Below, piece after piece: positions 1-9,814 of a stretch of DNA of 54,050 bases (its first letter is position 1; every line of letters starts with the position of its first letter). The notes under the pieces are model-generated. The model ran no database searches, had not been told where the DNA came from, and was given only the letters and a program-made list of their open reading frames with translations. This DNA is from Acanthamoeba sp. SK_2022b (taxonomy: Eukaryota > Discosea > Longamoebia > Acanthamoebidae): assembly GCA_027943245.1 (NCBI GenBank), contig JANDJZ010000312.1:1-54050 (forward strand), in the 5' to 3' direction. The position numbers and the translations under genes were made by a program.

Positions 1-813
1 CACACACACCCGGTGTCGTGAGCGCGAGCGATCGGGCGGCGATGTAGCCAAGGAGGAGGCACGCGTACGGTGGTGGTGTGCTGGAGGAGGGCCACCACGA
101 CCTTGATGGCCGTGGTGAGGCTCACCCGCACGCCGGTGGGCAAGGGCGAAGATCCTGACGTCGATCGCGCCAGCAGGTCGTGGAGCTTGTTGAACTTGGA
201 CTCCTGCACTCCACGAACGCTCAGTGTACTACAACAAATACTACTACTACTACTACTACTACAAGTACAACTGCTCTCTAGGGTTGTGCATGAATGAATA
301 AGGGCGCGCGGAGCCCTTGGGCAAGCAGGGGAGGGCAGCCTCACCTGAGCGTGTTCGGTCTTGCTCTCGATCTTCTGGAACTCCTCCTGCAGAATGGCCA
401 TGCGGCGCTCCATGACGATGTCCTTCATGAGCTTCGTGGACCCCGACTGCTCCTGCAAGTCTCGCACGAGCTGGCCGAGGCGATTGGCCCTGATGCAGCG
501 AAATAAAAATAATTAAAAATAAAAATAAAAACATCATATATCTTTAGCACGACACACACCACGAACCTGACAGTCACGCGCCTGGCGGCAAAAGGCCAAT
601 TAAAACATATTTTTTTGTTTTTTTATAATTCCAAAAAAAAATAAGAAATGAGGAGTCGCTACCAGAAATTAATTAATAAACGGTGGACAGAAATAATAAA
701 GGGAAGGGGACGAGGGAGAAACGCTTGCCGCACCTTTCCGGAGCCGAGGAGCCGTTGAGCTTCGCCGCGGCGTAGCTGCGCCACCACTTCTTGGTGCCCA
801 CCTCGTAGTTCTG

Positions 814-868
<55 letters not shown>

Positions 869-1156
869 AGCCTGGCGGTGAGTCCCGCGCCTTCACACGC
901 ACACTTGCGCAAAGCAGCGCGACGAGAAGGAGGTCACCTGGTCGGCCTCGGCGAGGCTGTGGAAGTAGTCCTGGGCGTCGGTGGCGGGTCCGGCGGCCTT
1001 GGTCCCCTCCCTCAGCTTGCTGACGTCGCTGTCGAAGTGGCGGTAGTTGCCGGTCGAGATGAGGTGGCGCACGACGGCGTCATTGTCGAGCACGTGGAAC
1101 AGCAGGTCCTCGCCGCTCAGTTCCTTCTGCTGCGCGGAGGAGGTCGCTTGTCCCAT
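1..1156 (-). CDS. Unidentified protein, N-terminal part; gene runs off the left edge
   Basis: Start ATG at 1156. Exons read 938-1156, 734-810, 345-489 and 69-203, joined by GT-AG introns in a continuous frame; a donor gtacgcg at 68 shows the gene continues past the window edge. The protein begins MGQATSS, a good N-myristoylation context (Gly2, Ser6). The rest is a mostly helical, charged protein with no motif I recognise; exon 3 (LQEEFQKIESKTEHA) looks like coiled coil. The second intron base-run includes a (CA)n tract. A TATA-like stretch (tatatatat) lies about 50 bases upstream of the ATG. Membrane attachment by myristate is inference. I assign no function. Confidence 0.6.
815..867. repeat. 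(CA)n microsatellite in intron 1 of the left-edge gene
   Basis: About 26 uninterrupted CA units lie between the exon ending at 938 and the exon starting at 810. The tract sits directly beside the 3' splice site (sense strand GT repeat then cag), where a pyrimidine tract would be expected. Confidence 0.95.
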
Positions 1157-1544
1157 CTTGGTATGGCTTCTCGCGCGATTTGTTCGTTAATGGGGATTAT
1201 TTATGTATATATATATTCCTCAATTCTTTGTCGAGGAACACCAGAGGAGAAGATCTTGAGATAAAATAAGCGACCGAAAAAAAGCGCGCAGAAGCTTCTC
1301 TATCCCTCGCTCCTCGTAGGCGACGACGCGTGCGGCGTTGAGGGGGTCTTCTTCTTTCTTTGCGGTGGCCAAGTAAGGAACTGGTTACCTGACCTTCCCT
1401 GTTTCCTTTTCAGTGATCACCCTCCCTTTTTCCATTATTATTAAATTATTAATATTTTTAAATTTTAATTTAGGTTTTATTTGGGGGGCGGGGGGCAGAC
1501 AGAGGGAGGGGAGTCGTTGGGCGGGGGAGGGTCGTCTCACTGGG

Positions 1545-2471
1545 TCACTCGCGGTTGGACAAGACGAAGAGGCCGAGAACGCCGATGAGGAGGAACTTGA
1601 GGTAGGGGTAGTCGTTCATGATGATCGTCACCATGCCGATGTAGGGCAGGAATCTGGGCGCGCGCGCACACGGCTTGGCTCAGTGCGGGGGGGGGGGGCA
1701 GACACGCCACGCGCGTGCGCCAGGAGAGCGAGTCGTACCCCTTGGCTCTGCCGATGATGTGACGCTCGTTGAGCCACAGCTGGCCAGGCGGGTAGAGCCC
1801 ACGGTCGTCCACGGGGTTGTTGTCGCCCTTGGTGAGCAGATCGACCTCACCGTCGGGCCTGGGTTGGAGAAGAGAGAAAAGAGAGAGAGAGAGAGAGTGA
1901 AAGAGAGTTGGAATGAGGACAGGACACGGGCAGGTTTGCAGATGATTCCGATGGAGAAGCAAGGGGGATCGCTGGGCGAAGGGCACTCACCGTTCGTGTA
2001 CTTTGAGCACTCGATGAACGATCGGTATATCGCGCCCGTCCAGCTTGAAGACGACGATCTCGCCCACCCTGATCGGGGACTCGGACATGTACAGGAACAA
2101 AAGGTCGCCGCGGTGGAACGCCGGCTCCATGCTTCCACTGTGCGGAAGAAGAGAGGGGGGGGGGTGAGAATGAGCGGCCACGAGGCTGGTTGGAGAAAGG
2201 GGCACAGCGCTAACACACTGAGGTGACACACGAACTACAGAGGGGCACACCACACACCGAACCGCCACAAAGAGCTTTGAGAAACAGGAAGGGGGGGGGG
2301 GAGAGATGGCAACCTGAGCACGACTACGATGGGGCTTTCGCTACCCGTCACCACCATGAGGGACTTCCATATCATGAGCGCTGACGACACGATGAGACCA
2401 AATGAAATAATCTGGAGCAAAATCTGCCTAGTGCGCATACGCTGCAGATTGGCGAACATGTCGCCGAACAT
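1545..2471 (-). CDS. SEC11: Signal peptidase complex catalytic subunit SEC11
   Basis: ER-membrane serine protease that cleaves signal peptides from secretory proteins. Four exons, 2314-2471, 1991-2137, 1739-1858 and 1545-1653, sum to 534 bases (177 residues), the usual SEC11 length. One N-terminal membrane segment at about residues 17-41. The catalytic triad of the eukaryotic family is visible: Ser55 in SGSMEPAF, His94 in PIVHRV and Asp114 in KGDNNPVDD. The C-terminal hydrophobic helix ([13 protein letters not shown]) is present and the stop is TGA at 1545. The last intron starts gtacga and holds a long C run. It is divergent from the METTL6-like gene, with about 180 bases between the two ATGs. 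Identification is secure. Confidence 0.95.
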
Positions 2472-2650
2472 TTTGGTTTGAATCGCTGTCACCAGGAGCA
2501 GTAAAGATCTCTCGGGGCGCACTAGGCAGATTTGTAATCTGGTGACGCAGCGAAGCAAAAAAGAAGAGCGAAGGGGCAAAAAGAAAAAGAATAAAAATAA
2601 GATGATAACACCTATTATTTTTATACATCTTAAAAAAAACACTCGGGCGC

Positions 2651-4468
2651 ATGGAGGGGCAGGCAGAGGTGGTGCGTGATGAACGGAGAGAGGCCGGCGG
2701 GAAAGCCAGCAAAACCACGGCGAGAAAGGCGCAGAAGGATCTCGATGAGGATGACGAAGACCGGAGCGTTCCCAAGTATGTGACTCGCTATGCGCCCTAC
2801 ACCCTCGGGTTTTATGGCTACGTTCCTGCCGACGCCCCCGTGCGCCTCCCAGCCTCCCGTATATTTGTTGTTATTGTTGTAGTTGAACGGAAAGGATTGT
2901 TTGAGAGACTCATCTCCGTGGGTGCTTGTGCTCCTATGCACAGGAACTGCCCGCGTACAAGGTACAAACCCCCTTCCTCCTTTGGGGCGACGGCCAAGCC
3001 ACGAATGGGCCTGATGATATGTGCCTCCTCACGTGGTCCTCGTGTGTCGTGCCAGATTGGTGCGTGCGACGAGCTCTTCTTGGGCGGAGCGATGGTGGTT
3101 GTTGGTTGGTGTGCACTCTGCTAACGTGCGAGTCTCGCTCTCCACTCCTTAACGTTTAGAGCAATACGATAGGAAGGCCGCCGCCTACTGGCACGGGTTC
3201 TACCAGTACGCCTCCGGCCCGCCGCCCTTGGCCTCGCCAGCCTGACTGCCGATCCGCCAACTTACCGCGCCCACTCCCACTCCCACGCCACCAACGCCAG
3301 AAACAACAAGACCAACTTCTTCAAGGACCGCCACTGGCTCACGCGAGAGTTCCCCGCACTGGCCGACAGGGAAGGCGTACGTACAGCAGCGGTCGCCGAT
3401 CCTGTGGTGTGCCAGCTCAACTTTGACTGCCGCACGCCAGGGGCGGAGGGTGGTGGTTGAGCTGGGCTGCGGGGTAGGGAACACCATTTTCCCTTTGCTC
3501 AAGGAGAACGAGCATCTGTTCTTCTACGCGCTCGATTTTGCGCCTTCTGCCATTGAGCTTGTTAAGGTAGCACCTCTCTCTCTCTCTCTCTCTTCTTGTG
3601 TGGTTGCTGCCGCCATTTCACATATGAAGTGGCGTGCGCGTCTCCCTGGCGTAGAGCAACCCCGAATACGAAGAGTCGAGATGCCAGGCGTTCGTGTGTG
3701 ACATTACCGAGGATGCCTCCTGGCCGAATCAGATCAAGGACAACTCGGTCGACCTGGTCACCATGATCTTTGTTTTATCGGCCATCGCCCCAGGTGCGTG
3801 AGGCTCTACTTGCCCGTGAGGTTGCGTGCTGACCATACTGTCCCATCTCCTTCGTGGTTCACCGTGGGCCTCTCCACTCCCAGAAAGGATGAGCAACGTC
3901 GTGCGCAACATCGCACGAGTACGTCTTCCACCACCAATCCCGCGCCTCCGACCAACCTCCTTCCTTACAGTGCTTCTCACCACCCCATCCCACTTCCACA
4001 TCCACAAACCCAGATTCTCAAACCAGGGGGGACGGTCCTGTTCAGGTGAGCTTCTTGTCGTGTCGCTGGTGACCTGAGCTTTACCTTTTGACGCTCACCC
4101 CACTGATGATGCTGACGCCCCAGAGACTACGCTGTCGGGGACATGGCCCAAAAGCGCTTCGAGAAAGTCGAGGGGCAAAAGAGGCTGGGCCTGAACTTTC
4201 ATGTGCGAGGGGACGGCACGCGAGCCTACTACTTCTCCCAGGGTACGCCTCGCCGCCATGGAGGAGTCCTTTGAACGTTCTGCTTGCAGTGTGGTGGCGT
4301 AGATACCTTACCGTGCTGCTACCAGAATTCACGGCCAAGTTGTGGGGCGAAGCAGGGTTCGCCCTCGACGAGAACGACTACTGCCAAAGGGTGGTGACCA
4401 ACAGGAAGCAGCAAGTGGACCTGAATCGCCTCTTCCTCCAGGGCAAATACCGCAAGCTGGGAGAGTAA
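2651..4468 (+). CDS. METTL6: METTL2/6/8-family tRNA (cytosine-32 N3) methyltransferase
   Basis: SAM-dependent methyltransferase of the Trm140/METTL2/METTL6/METTL8 family, which makes m3C at position 32 of tRNAs. I read ten exons: 2651-2779, 2944-2961, 3162-3205, 3301-3376, 3441-3566, 3655-3793, 3884-3918, 4014-4045, 4124-4242 and 4326-4468. They give 286 residues, like METTL6. Family signatures: [15 protein letters not shown], the SAM motif [12 protein letters not shown], acidic [27 protein letters not shown], and [14 protein letters not shown]. The N-terminus (43 residues) is charged and less conserved. Exon 2 is only 18 bases and its phase depends on which AG is used before 3162, so that junction is the least certain part. 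Which of METTL2, 6 or 8 is the closest relative cannot be decided by eye. Confidence 0.92.
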
Positions 4469-4558
4469 ACGTTTTCCCGCGCTTCGTTTTGGCGCCTTTT
4501 TTGTTCTTGGCGCGTAAAGGCACACGGGCGCCATTGTCAATGTAAAAACTCCCACAAC

Positions 4559-4777
4559 ATGTCGCTGGTCGAAGATCCCAAGGCCCTGTTGGCCCGAGCC
4601 ACTGATAAGATCACCCTCGATGACCGAATCACGGTGGAGCAGTACCTGCAGCAGGTATGCGACGTCTGTATCGAGCTTCTCGCACAACACACCGAGCGGA
4701 GGATTGAAGATTTTCGGCGAGAGGCAGCCATCACCAAGGCCGCCTTAGAGAAGAAATTGAAGGCTACCCACTTTTAA
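4559..4777 (+). CDS. Small 72-residue helical protein, possibly BRK1/CCDC53-like
   Basis: Single open exon, 90 bases after the METTL6-like stop and same strand. The whole protein from ITLDDR onward is amphipathic helix with heptad-like spacing (VEQYLQQVCDVCIELLAQ, then ERRIEDFRREAAI), ending KKLKATHF. The pattern of a hydrophobic face, a central Cys and a trailing RI..F resembles the short trimerising coils of BRK1/HSPC300 (WAVE complex) or CCDC53 (WASH complex), but the diagnostic BRK1 residues are not all there. Inference only. A cryptic donor gtatgc occurs at 4655, but reading through gives the sensible helix, so I keep it as one exon. Confidence 0.6.
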   Translation: MSLVEDPKALLARATDKITLDDRITVEQYLQQVCDVCIELLAQHTERRIEDFRREAAITKAALEKKLKATHF

Positions 4778-4926
4778 ACTGAAAGAGATCTACTGTAAAT
4801 TCGTTCGTGTTCAATCTTCGCAAGCAAAGCCACGTAAGATCGCAACTGGGAACACGCCCTCTCGGCAGTGAGCGGCCTGGTGGTTCTCTTCAGAGCTTCC
4901 GCTGTTGGGCATGTCTTTGTGGCGCG

Positions 4927-6600
4927 CTAGTAGCTGCCCATCCCTACCCCGCTGGTGGTAGCGGTGGTGCTGCTCGTTATGCCTGCGACAGGGGTAGCCC
5001 GCGATAGTGTAGCCATGGTGGTGAGGCCAATATGTTGTACGACACATTGAGAACGCGACAGCGCGCGTACCTTGGGAACCGCTGCCCGTGGACCTTTGCC
5101 TGAGCTCATCCACCCTCAGCTCGCTCTGCCGTTGTATCTCCTCGGCGAACTTCTGTGCCTTCTTGGCCTTCCTCAGGGCCTTCTTGCGGATGTGGATCGA
5201 GTCATTGTGCAGCTCGGCGGCCTTGGCTTTATCTGTGAGGATCCGGTGAGAAGCCCCTCCTACAAGTCGCCGATTGCTGGTCTCCTCCCAAAGGCAGGGA
5301 AGGGACCTTGCGTGGCGTTGGCCTCACGCAGCAGCGCCTCGGAGCGATCAAGCAACTCTTGGGCACGCAGCATGGTGGCGCCGTACAGCTCCCATGTGTC
5401 CCGCTGCACGGCGATACCTGCAGTCGGCGATGTGAGACAAAGGGAGGAGCGATGATGTGTGCGTGTGTGCTCAGGTGCGTTGCTGATCGTGTGCTCCTTA
5501 CCCCGCTGGATCTCGTGAAGCTTCTCGTCGATGGACTTCTTCATCTTGTCGGCCAGCGCCTGAGCGGCCATGGCCTTCTGCAGAGACTTCTGCCTGCTCT
5601 TGTTGGCTTTGAGGTACAACTCAGCCGCCCTGTTCATCAACATTGACAGGTTACCCCTCGTGACCATGACCATCACCTTCCGCCGAGCACAGCGGCGGGT
5701 TGCTTGTCTTGGTTGCGGTTGGGTTGAGCTACAGCGTACATGCTGGGCTGGGCGTTTCTGGCCTCGTTCGTCCTCCGCTCTGCCTTGACGAGCAGCCTGT
5801 TGGCGCTGTCCATCTTCCTCCCGTAGGCCTCCCACTCGGTCGCGCCACTGGTGCCGCCCGCGACCTTGCTGAAGCGGGCTGCCGCGCCGTTTCCCCCCCC
5901 CCCACCGCACGCACATGTTCGTTACAAAATGCAGACACCGGGCGGGCGCAACCGACAAGCTGTCCGCGAGGGAGGAGGGGAACGTGGTACCGGGCAGGTA
6001 GGTGCTGTACTTCTTGCCCAGGGAGCTCGTCATGTGGAAGGCGCTGTCCTTCAGCTCGCCGGCCTTGAGCACCAGGGCCTCGCTCATCTCCTTGGCGGCG
6101 TGGTGCAGGCGCTGGTCGGCCTCGGAGGTCGGCTTGGGCTTGGCCGCCGTTCCCGCGGCGGGCGCCGACACCCACGAGGGCAGCAGGGACCGCACCCCGG
6201 TGGTGGTGGCCGGTGCACTCGGCGGAGCGGGCGAAGGCAGGTCCTTCTCGTCGAGCACCTCGATCTGGTCGGCCCCCGTGGCGCCCTTGCCCAACTGGCC
6301 TCTCTCGCGCTGCTTCTCCTCGAGGTAGAGCTCCTGCCGCTTCCTCGCCATCTCGCGGTCCAGGTCGCCCAGAGACTTGTAGCCGGTCCCGACGCGGGCC
6401 GCGCCCTCTGGCTGCTGCGGCTGGCCTCTCTCGCGCTGCCTCTCCTCGAGGTAGAGCTCCTGCCGCTTCCTCTCCCTCTCCCGGTCCAGTTCTTCCAGCG
6501 AGCGGTAGCTGCCTCCGCTCAAGACCTCGTCCCGCTGCCTCCCGAGGACGGTCTCGTCTAACGGCCGGCCCACGCCTCCTTCCCCGGTCGTTCTGCTCAT
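4927..6600 (-). CDS. Coiled-coil protein with duplicated N-terminal charged repeat
   Basis: ATG at 6600, stop TAG at 4927. At least six exons, joined at donors gtaccac (near 6000), gtgatg (near 5690), gtaagg (near 5500), gtccct (near 5307) and gtacgc (near 5070). Residues about 30-60 and 70-100 are a tandem duplication built on SLEELDRERERKRQELYLEE and SLGDLDREMARKRQELYLEE. The rest is Lys/Glu/Ala-rich helix (RAAELYLKANKSRQKSLQKA, then DKAKAAELHNDSIHIRKKA). The tail is Gly/Ser/Thr-rich. I recognise no named family; it looks like a cytoplasmic structural or adaptor coil. It is convergent with the 72-residue gene and divergent from clathrin light chain. Confidence 0.75.
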
Positions 6601-6695
6601 GATGTCTGCCTGGCTTGGTTGGTGATGATCAAGTGTTGGTGATGTCAGCGGCGGTGCCTCCTGAAGCGGGGTGGTCTACGCTTGCGCCCCAGCCA

Positions 6696-6710
6696 TATCC
6701 TTTTTATACC
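6696..6710 (-). promoter_or_regulatory. TATA-like box upstream of the coiled-coil gene
   Basis: Sense-strand GGTATAAAAAGGATA lies about 95 bases before the ATG at 6600. The core ATAAAAAGGATAT recurs upstream of the RhoGAP gene near 52,250, which supports a real element over chance. The 655-base divergent interval 6601-7255 shows no other gene, tRNA or repeat; next to the clathrin ATG it ends in a T-rich stretch (7197-7236). Confidence 0.4.
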
Positions 6711-7255
6711 TGCTGGCCGAATGAGCCAATGCGCGCATCGCCCCTCGATGGCCAGCCGAGTAGCGGGAGAAAACCGCGCCACTCGCTGCTCACCGATCCC
6801 TCTTATCGAGAGCGCCCCACTTCGTTCAGGCGCATCACCGCCAGTTTTACGAGAGCTCGCTCACGAGACCGATCGTGGTACTTGGTCCATTCCGCAAGCC
6901 ACCCGTTCGCGAGGGATCGGCTGCCTCCCCACCACCCGGCAACCGTTCGGCGACATGATCGCGGTCTGCCAGTGAAATGTCGGAGGCCCTTTATCTGTAT
7001 GGACGGCACCATGAGTTCAGGTCTTTGACGACGCTGCAAAACCCCACTTTCAACCCGATTGAGATCTCTGTTGCGGGAGCTGTGCCAGACCTGCGGGCAT
7101 CACCCGTCCTTTGGTAGAGGAAAGTCCCAGGCTCGTGGCTCTCGGGACCGTCCATCGGACGCAAGTGCACAAGTGGACACCAACCGTTGGCCGTTTGATT
7201 TTAATTTTCTCTTTGCTTTTTTTCTTTTCTTCATTTTGAGGATCAAAGCAGCGAG

Positions 7256-8072
7256 ATGGCCGACTTCGAGTTTGATGACGGTGTGGGTAGCGTAGATTCA
7301 GCGGTTGATCCGTTTGCCGACTATCAGCAGCCCTCGAGCGGGTTTGGCTTTGTTGACGACGAACCGCAGGAGCAGCATTCTTTCTCTTCCTCGGATCGCG
7401 TGGCCTCGAGCGAGTCGGTCGCCCCCGCGTCCCCGCAGCAGGCGCCCACCTCGTCGGGCAGCTTCTCGACGAGCCATCAGCAGCAGCAGCAACAGCAGCA
7501 GGCCGAGGATGAAAACTCGCCCCTGCGGGTCTACCAGCGGGAGCAGCAGAAGAAGCTCGCTGAGCGCGAGCAGAAGTCGAGGGAGGAACACGACAAGGTG
7601 CGCGCCGCCGCTCGGGCCGAGATCGACAAGTTCTACGAGGAGAGGCGCCAGAAGCGCGACAAGGCCATGAAGGACAACAGGCACCCCCCCCCCCTCTCAC
7701 CAAGGGAGGCCTCAGCGGCTGGGACTTACTCCCCCCCCCTCCCCATTTCTTTGTTCTCTCTCTTGCGCAGGGCGGCGCAGGCGGAAACGAAGAAGGACGA
7801 GAGCGGGGCTGGTGCGTCTGGCTGGGCGCGTGCCGTCGCTCTCGTGGACCTCACGGCCGGCAAGACCGAAGGAAAGGTGAAAACCCTCTCTCCCTCCCTC
7901 TCCCACGCCGCGAAACCTTGGCCGAGACAGGGTACGCGTAAGGTAGGCAGTCACCTCACCCCCCCCCCCCTCCTCTCCCTCTTCCTGGGCGTGGCCACAG
8001 GACGTGTCGCGCATGAGGAAAATCCTGCTCGAGGCCAAGCACGGCGCCCTGCCCCTCAAGGCCGCCCAATGA
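7256..8072 (+). CDS. CLTA: Clathrin light chain
   Basis: Regulatory light chain that binds the clathrin heavy-chain hub on coated vesicles. Exons 7256-7680, 7771-7876 and 8001-8072 close in frame at 200 residues. Order of parts: acidic N-terminus (MADFEFDDG, DPFADYQQ), Gln/Ser-rich linker with eight Gln in a row, central charged helix for heavy-chain binding (VYQREQQKKLAEREQKSREE), then W-containing VALVDLTAGKTE and the C-terminal SRMRKILLEAKHG typical of the family. Odd point: the first intron (7681-7770, 90 bases) has donor GC, not GT, and its length is a multiple of three with no in-frame stop, so retention would insert 30 residues. No GT alternative is available there. Confidence 0.93.
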
Positions 8073-8222
8073 ACTGTCCTTCGCCGCCGAATGGGTTGTG
8101 TGACGCTGGCGTGGGTTGGCGTGTTTTTTTATTTTTCCCCCTAAGTTGTGTGAAGCGTCAACTCCACTTCCCCTTCGTGTCGTCGGCTGCCACATCCATC
8201 ATAAGAGCGCAGCAGGTGTTTC

Positions 8223-8618
8223 TCAGCCAAAGGGCGGGCCTCCGCCGCCCCCGCCCCCGCCCATCCCGGGGTGGCCGAAGCCCCCGCGCGTGGAGCCAAA
8301 GGGCGCGGAGGGCAGGTGGCGGGGCTGCATGTCGTGGGGTGGGTGGGGGTTGAGCGGGTCGAGGCCGCCAGGCGGTGGCGCAGGCCCGAACGGAGACTCG
8401 GGCCCGAGTGGTGGCGGCGCCGGTCGGGGCACGAACTCGAGGTCGGGCTCGGGCTCCCCGAACATGGGCGGCGCTGGGCCCAGCGGCGTCCCAGGGTGGA
8501 GCGGGTCCAGAGGGTGTGGGCGCGCCGACAGCCCAGGAAAGGGCGGTGGCTCCTTGTCCTTTTCAAAGTCGGGGGGCGGCCGCCGCGCGTGGTCGTCTCG
8601 TCCTTCTTGCTCAGCCAT
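8223..8618 (-). CDS. Pro/Gly-rich 131-residue protein, PI31 C-terminus-like
   Basis: Single exon, ATG at 8618 and TGA at 8223, convergent with clathrin light chain (150 bases between stops). Begins with a charged segment (MAEQEGRDDHARRPPPDFEK), then repeated LDPL/FGP motifs (HPLDPLHPG, GGLDPLNPHPP, SPFGPAPP) and a C-terminal Gly run. Repeated DPL/PFGP motifs in a Pro/Gly-rich tail are the style of the proteasome regulator PI31 (PSMF1) C-terminal region, but the N-terminal FP domain is absent here, so this is a weak comparison. It could be a disordered adaptor of another kind. Confidence 0.6.
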   Translation of the reverse strand: MAEQEGRDDHARRPPPDFEKDKEPPPFPGLSARPHPLDPLHPGTPLGPAPPMFGEPEPDLEFVPRPAPPPLGPESPFGPAPPPGGLDPLNPHPPHDMQPRHLPSAPFGSTRGGFGHPGMGGGGGGGGPPFG

Positions 8619-8782
8619 GGGAAAGGTGGTGATGGTGGCAAGAACTGGGAAGTTGTATTGTACACCAAGACGAGGAGGAGGAGGTCCTGTTCTCTCTTCG
8701 AGCGTCCGTTACATCGTGCACGGCGCCGTGGATGCGGCTGAGAACTCGCCGCACGCCCGGCCGCTTTCTGCGCCGCCGCTGG

Positions 8783-9606
8783 CTACTTCTTGTGGCCGAT
8801 GGCACGTAGAAACGCGCGGCGCTCCTCCTGCTTGCCCTGGTCTTCCACGCCACCGGCGGCAGCCGTCGATAACCTGTTGTCAGCCGTACGAGGGGCCTGG
8901 TCAGGTCACACTCCACCTCCGCCGGTTGGACAAGAGGAAGAGGAGGCGCACGCCCAGGACAGCTTTGCCCTGCCCACTGCGAGCCAGGATGATCTGGCAG
9001 GGGTTGGCCGTGGCGCAGTGAATGGTGACCACTTCCTGGACAGCCTGGATGCGCTTCAATACATTGATGGGGTACTGCACCGTTCGCGACAACAGTGAGG
9101 AGGGGCAGGTAGATAATAAGATGGAACACCCTCCCGCCCCGACCTTACCGCGTCCTTGAGGAAGCAGATGAAGCTGTGGCCAGCACCGATCGCCAGAGCT
9201 GTCCCGGGCTCGGACCGAGGGCGAGCAGGAAATGAGTAAGGGCGCAGGAGTCACGCCTGAGGCGAAGTGGGGAGTACCATTCTCAGTGGCCAGTCGAACA
9301 AGTTGGTCGTCGTTGCCCTCCCAGCGGATCAGCCGGTCACCCGAAGCCTCGCAAAACTAGAAGAGAGAGAGAAGAGAGGACAGGAGAGTCATCCGCGTGT
9401 GAGGGACAGGCCCCAGATGACCAAGCAAAGGTGATCCGCGCGCTTACCGCCAGCCCGAACTTGATGGAGGGAGAGCTGGTAGCGAGAGCCTCGTAGAGGT
9501 CTTCGACCGTCTTGATGAAGTGGGCGGTGCCAAAGATGAAGTTCATATCGTCCGGTTTCTGAACCTGTACGGCTTCCAACGTGAGCGAGGGGGGTGTGCT
9601 TGCCAT
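8783..9606 (-). CDS. Adenosine-specific kinase family protein (PF04008 type), apparent frameshift near 3' end
   Basis: Resembles the small archaeal and bacterial Ado-spec_kin/DUF355 family. Exons 9448-9606, 9278-9356, 9149-9198 and 8952-9074 run in frame for 137 codons. Family blocks: NFIFGTAHFIKTVEDLYEAL, SIKFGLAFCEASGDRLIRW, ALAIGAGHSFICFLKDA, YPINVLKRIQAVQEVVTI, CATANPCQIILA. The last exon (8783-8873) opens VIDG, as expected, but the conserved tail (GVEDQGKQEERRAFLRAIGHK then TAG) lies in another frame. The exon is 91 bases, one over a whole number of codons. Either a sequencing indel, a natural frameshift or an unseen splice explains it. Family presence mainly in prokaryotes suggests old lateral acquisition; introns show it is resident. 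Confidence 0.8.
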
Positions 9607-9814
9607 GATGTGCGCGACGGCAGGGCTAAGCAAGGTGGTGGTGGTGGTGGTGATGGTGAGCGATTTTATTACTGCCCGACAGCAGCGCGTACTGCAGAGA
9701 GAGAGAGAGAGAGAGCCACCATAGAGCTCGGGCAGCGGCTCGCCGAAAAGCCGGCCAGAAAGGGAGTGTGCGCCTGGGGAGAGGGGGGGGGGGAGTGGTG
9801 TGTCAACGGCCCGA

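Noticed and set aside
659..912. Short frames of alternating Cys-Val
   Set aside because: They are the (CA)n microsatellite in an intron of the left-edge gene. The same applies at 12,270-12,660 and 24,900-25,163.
5851..6602. Long plus-strand open frame antisense to the coiled-coil gene
   Set aside because: High GC and the mirror of a strongly biased minus-strand frame; Leu/Arg/Ala-rich with no motif.
6601..7255. tRNA or other RNA gene in the largest gap of the left arm
   Set aside because: I looked for a cloverleaf and A/B boxes on both strands and found no convincing one.
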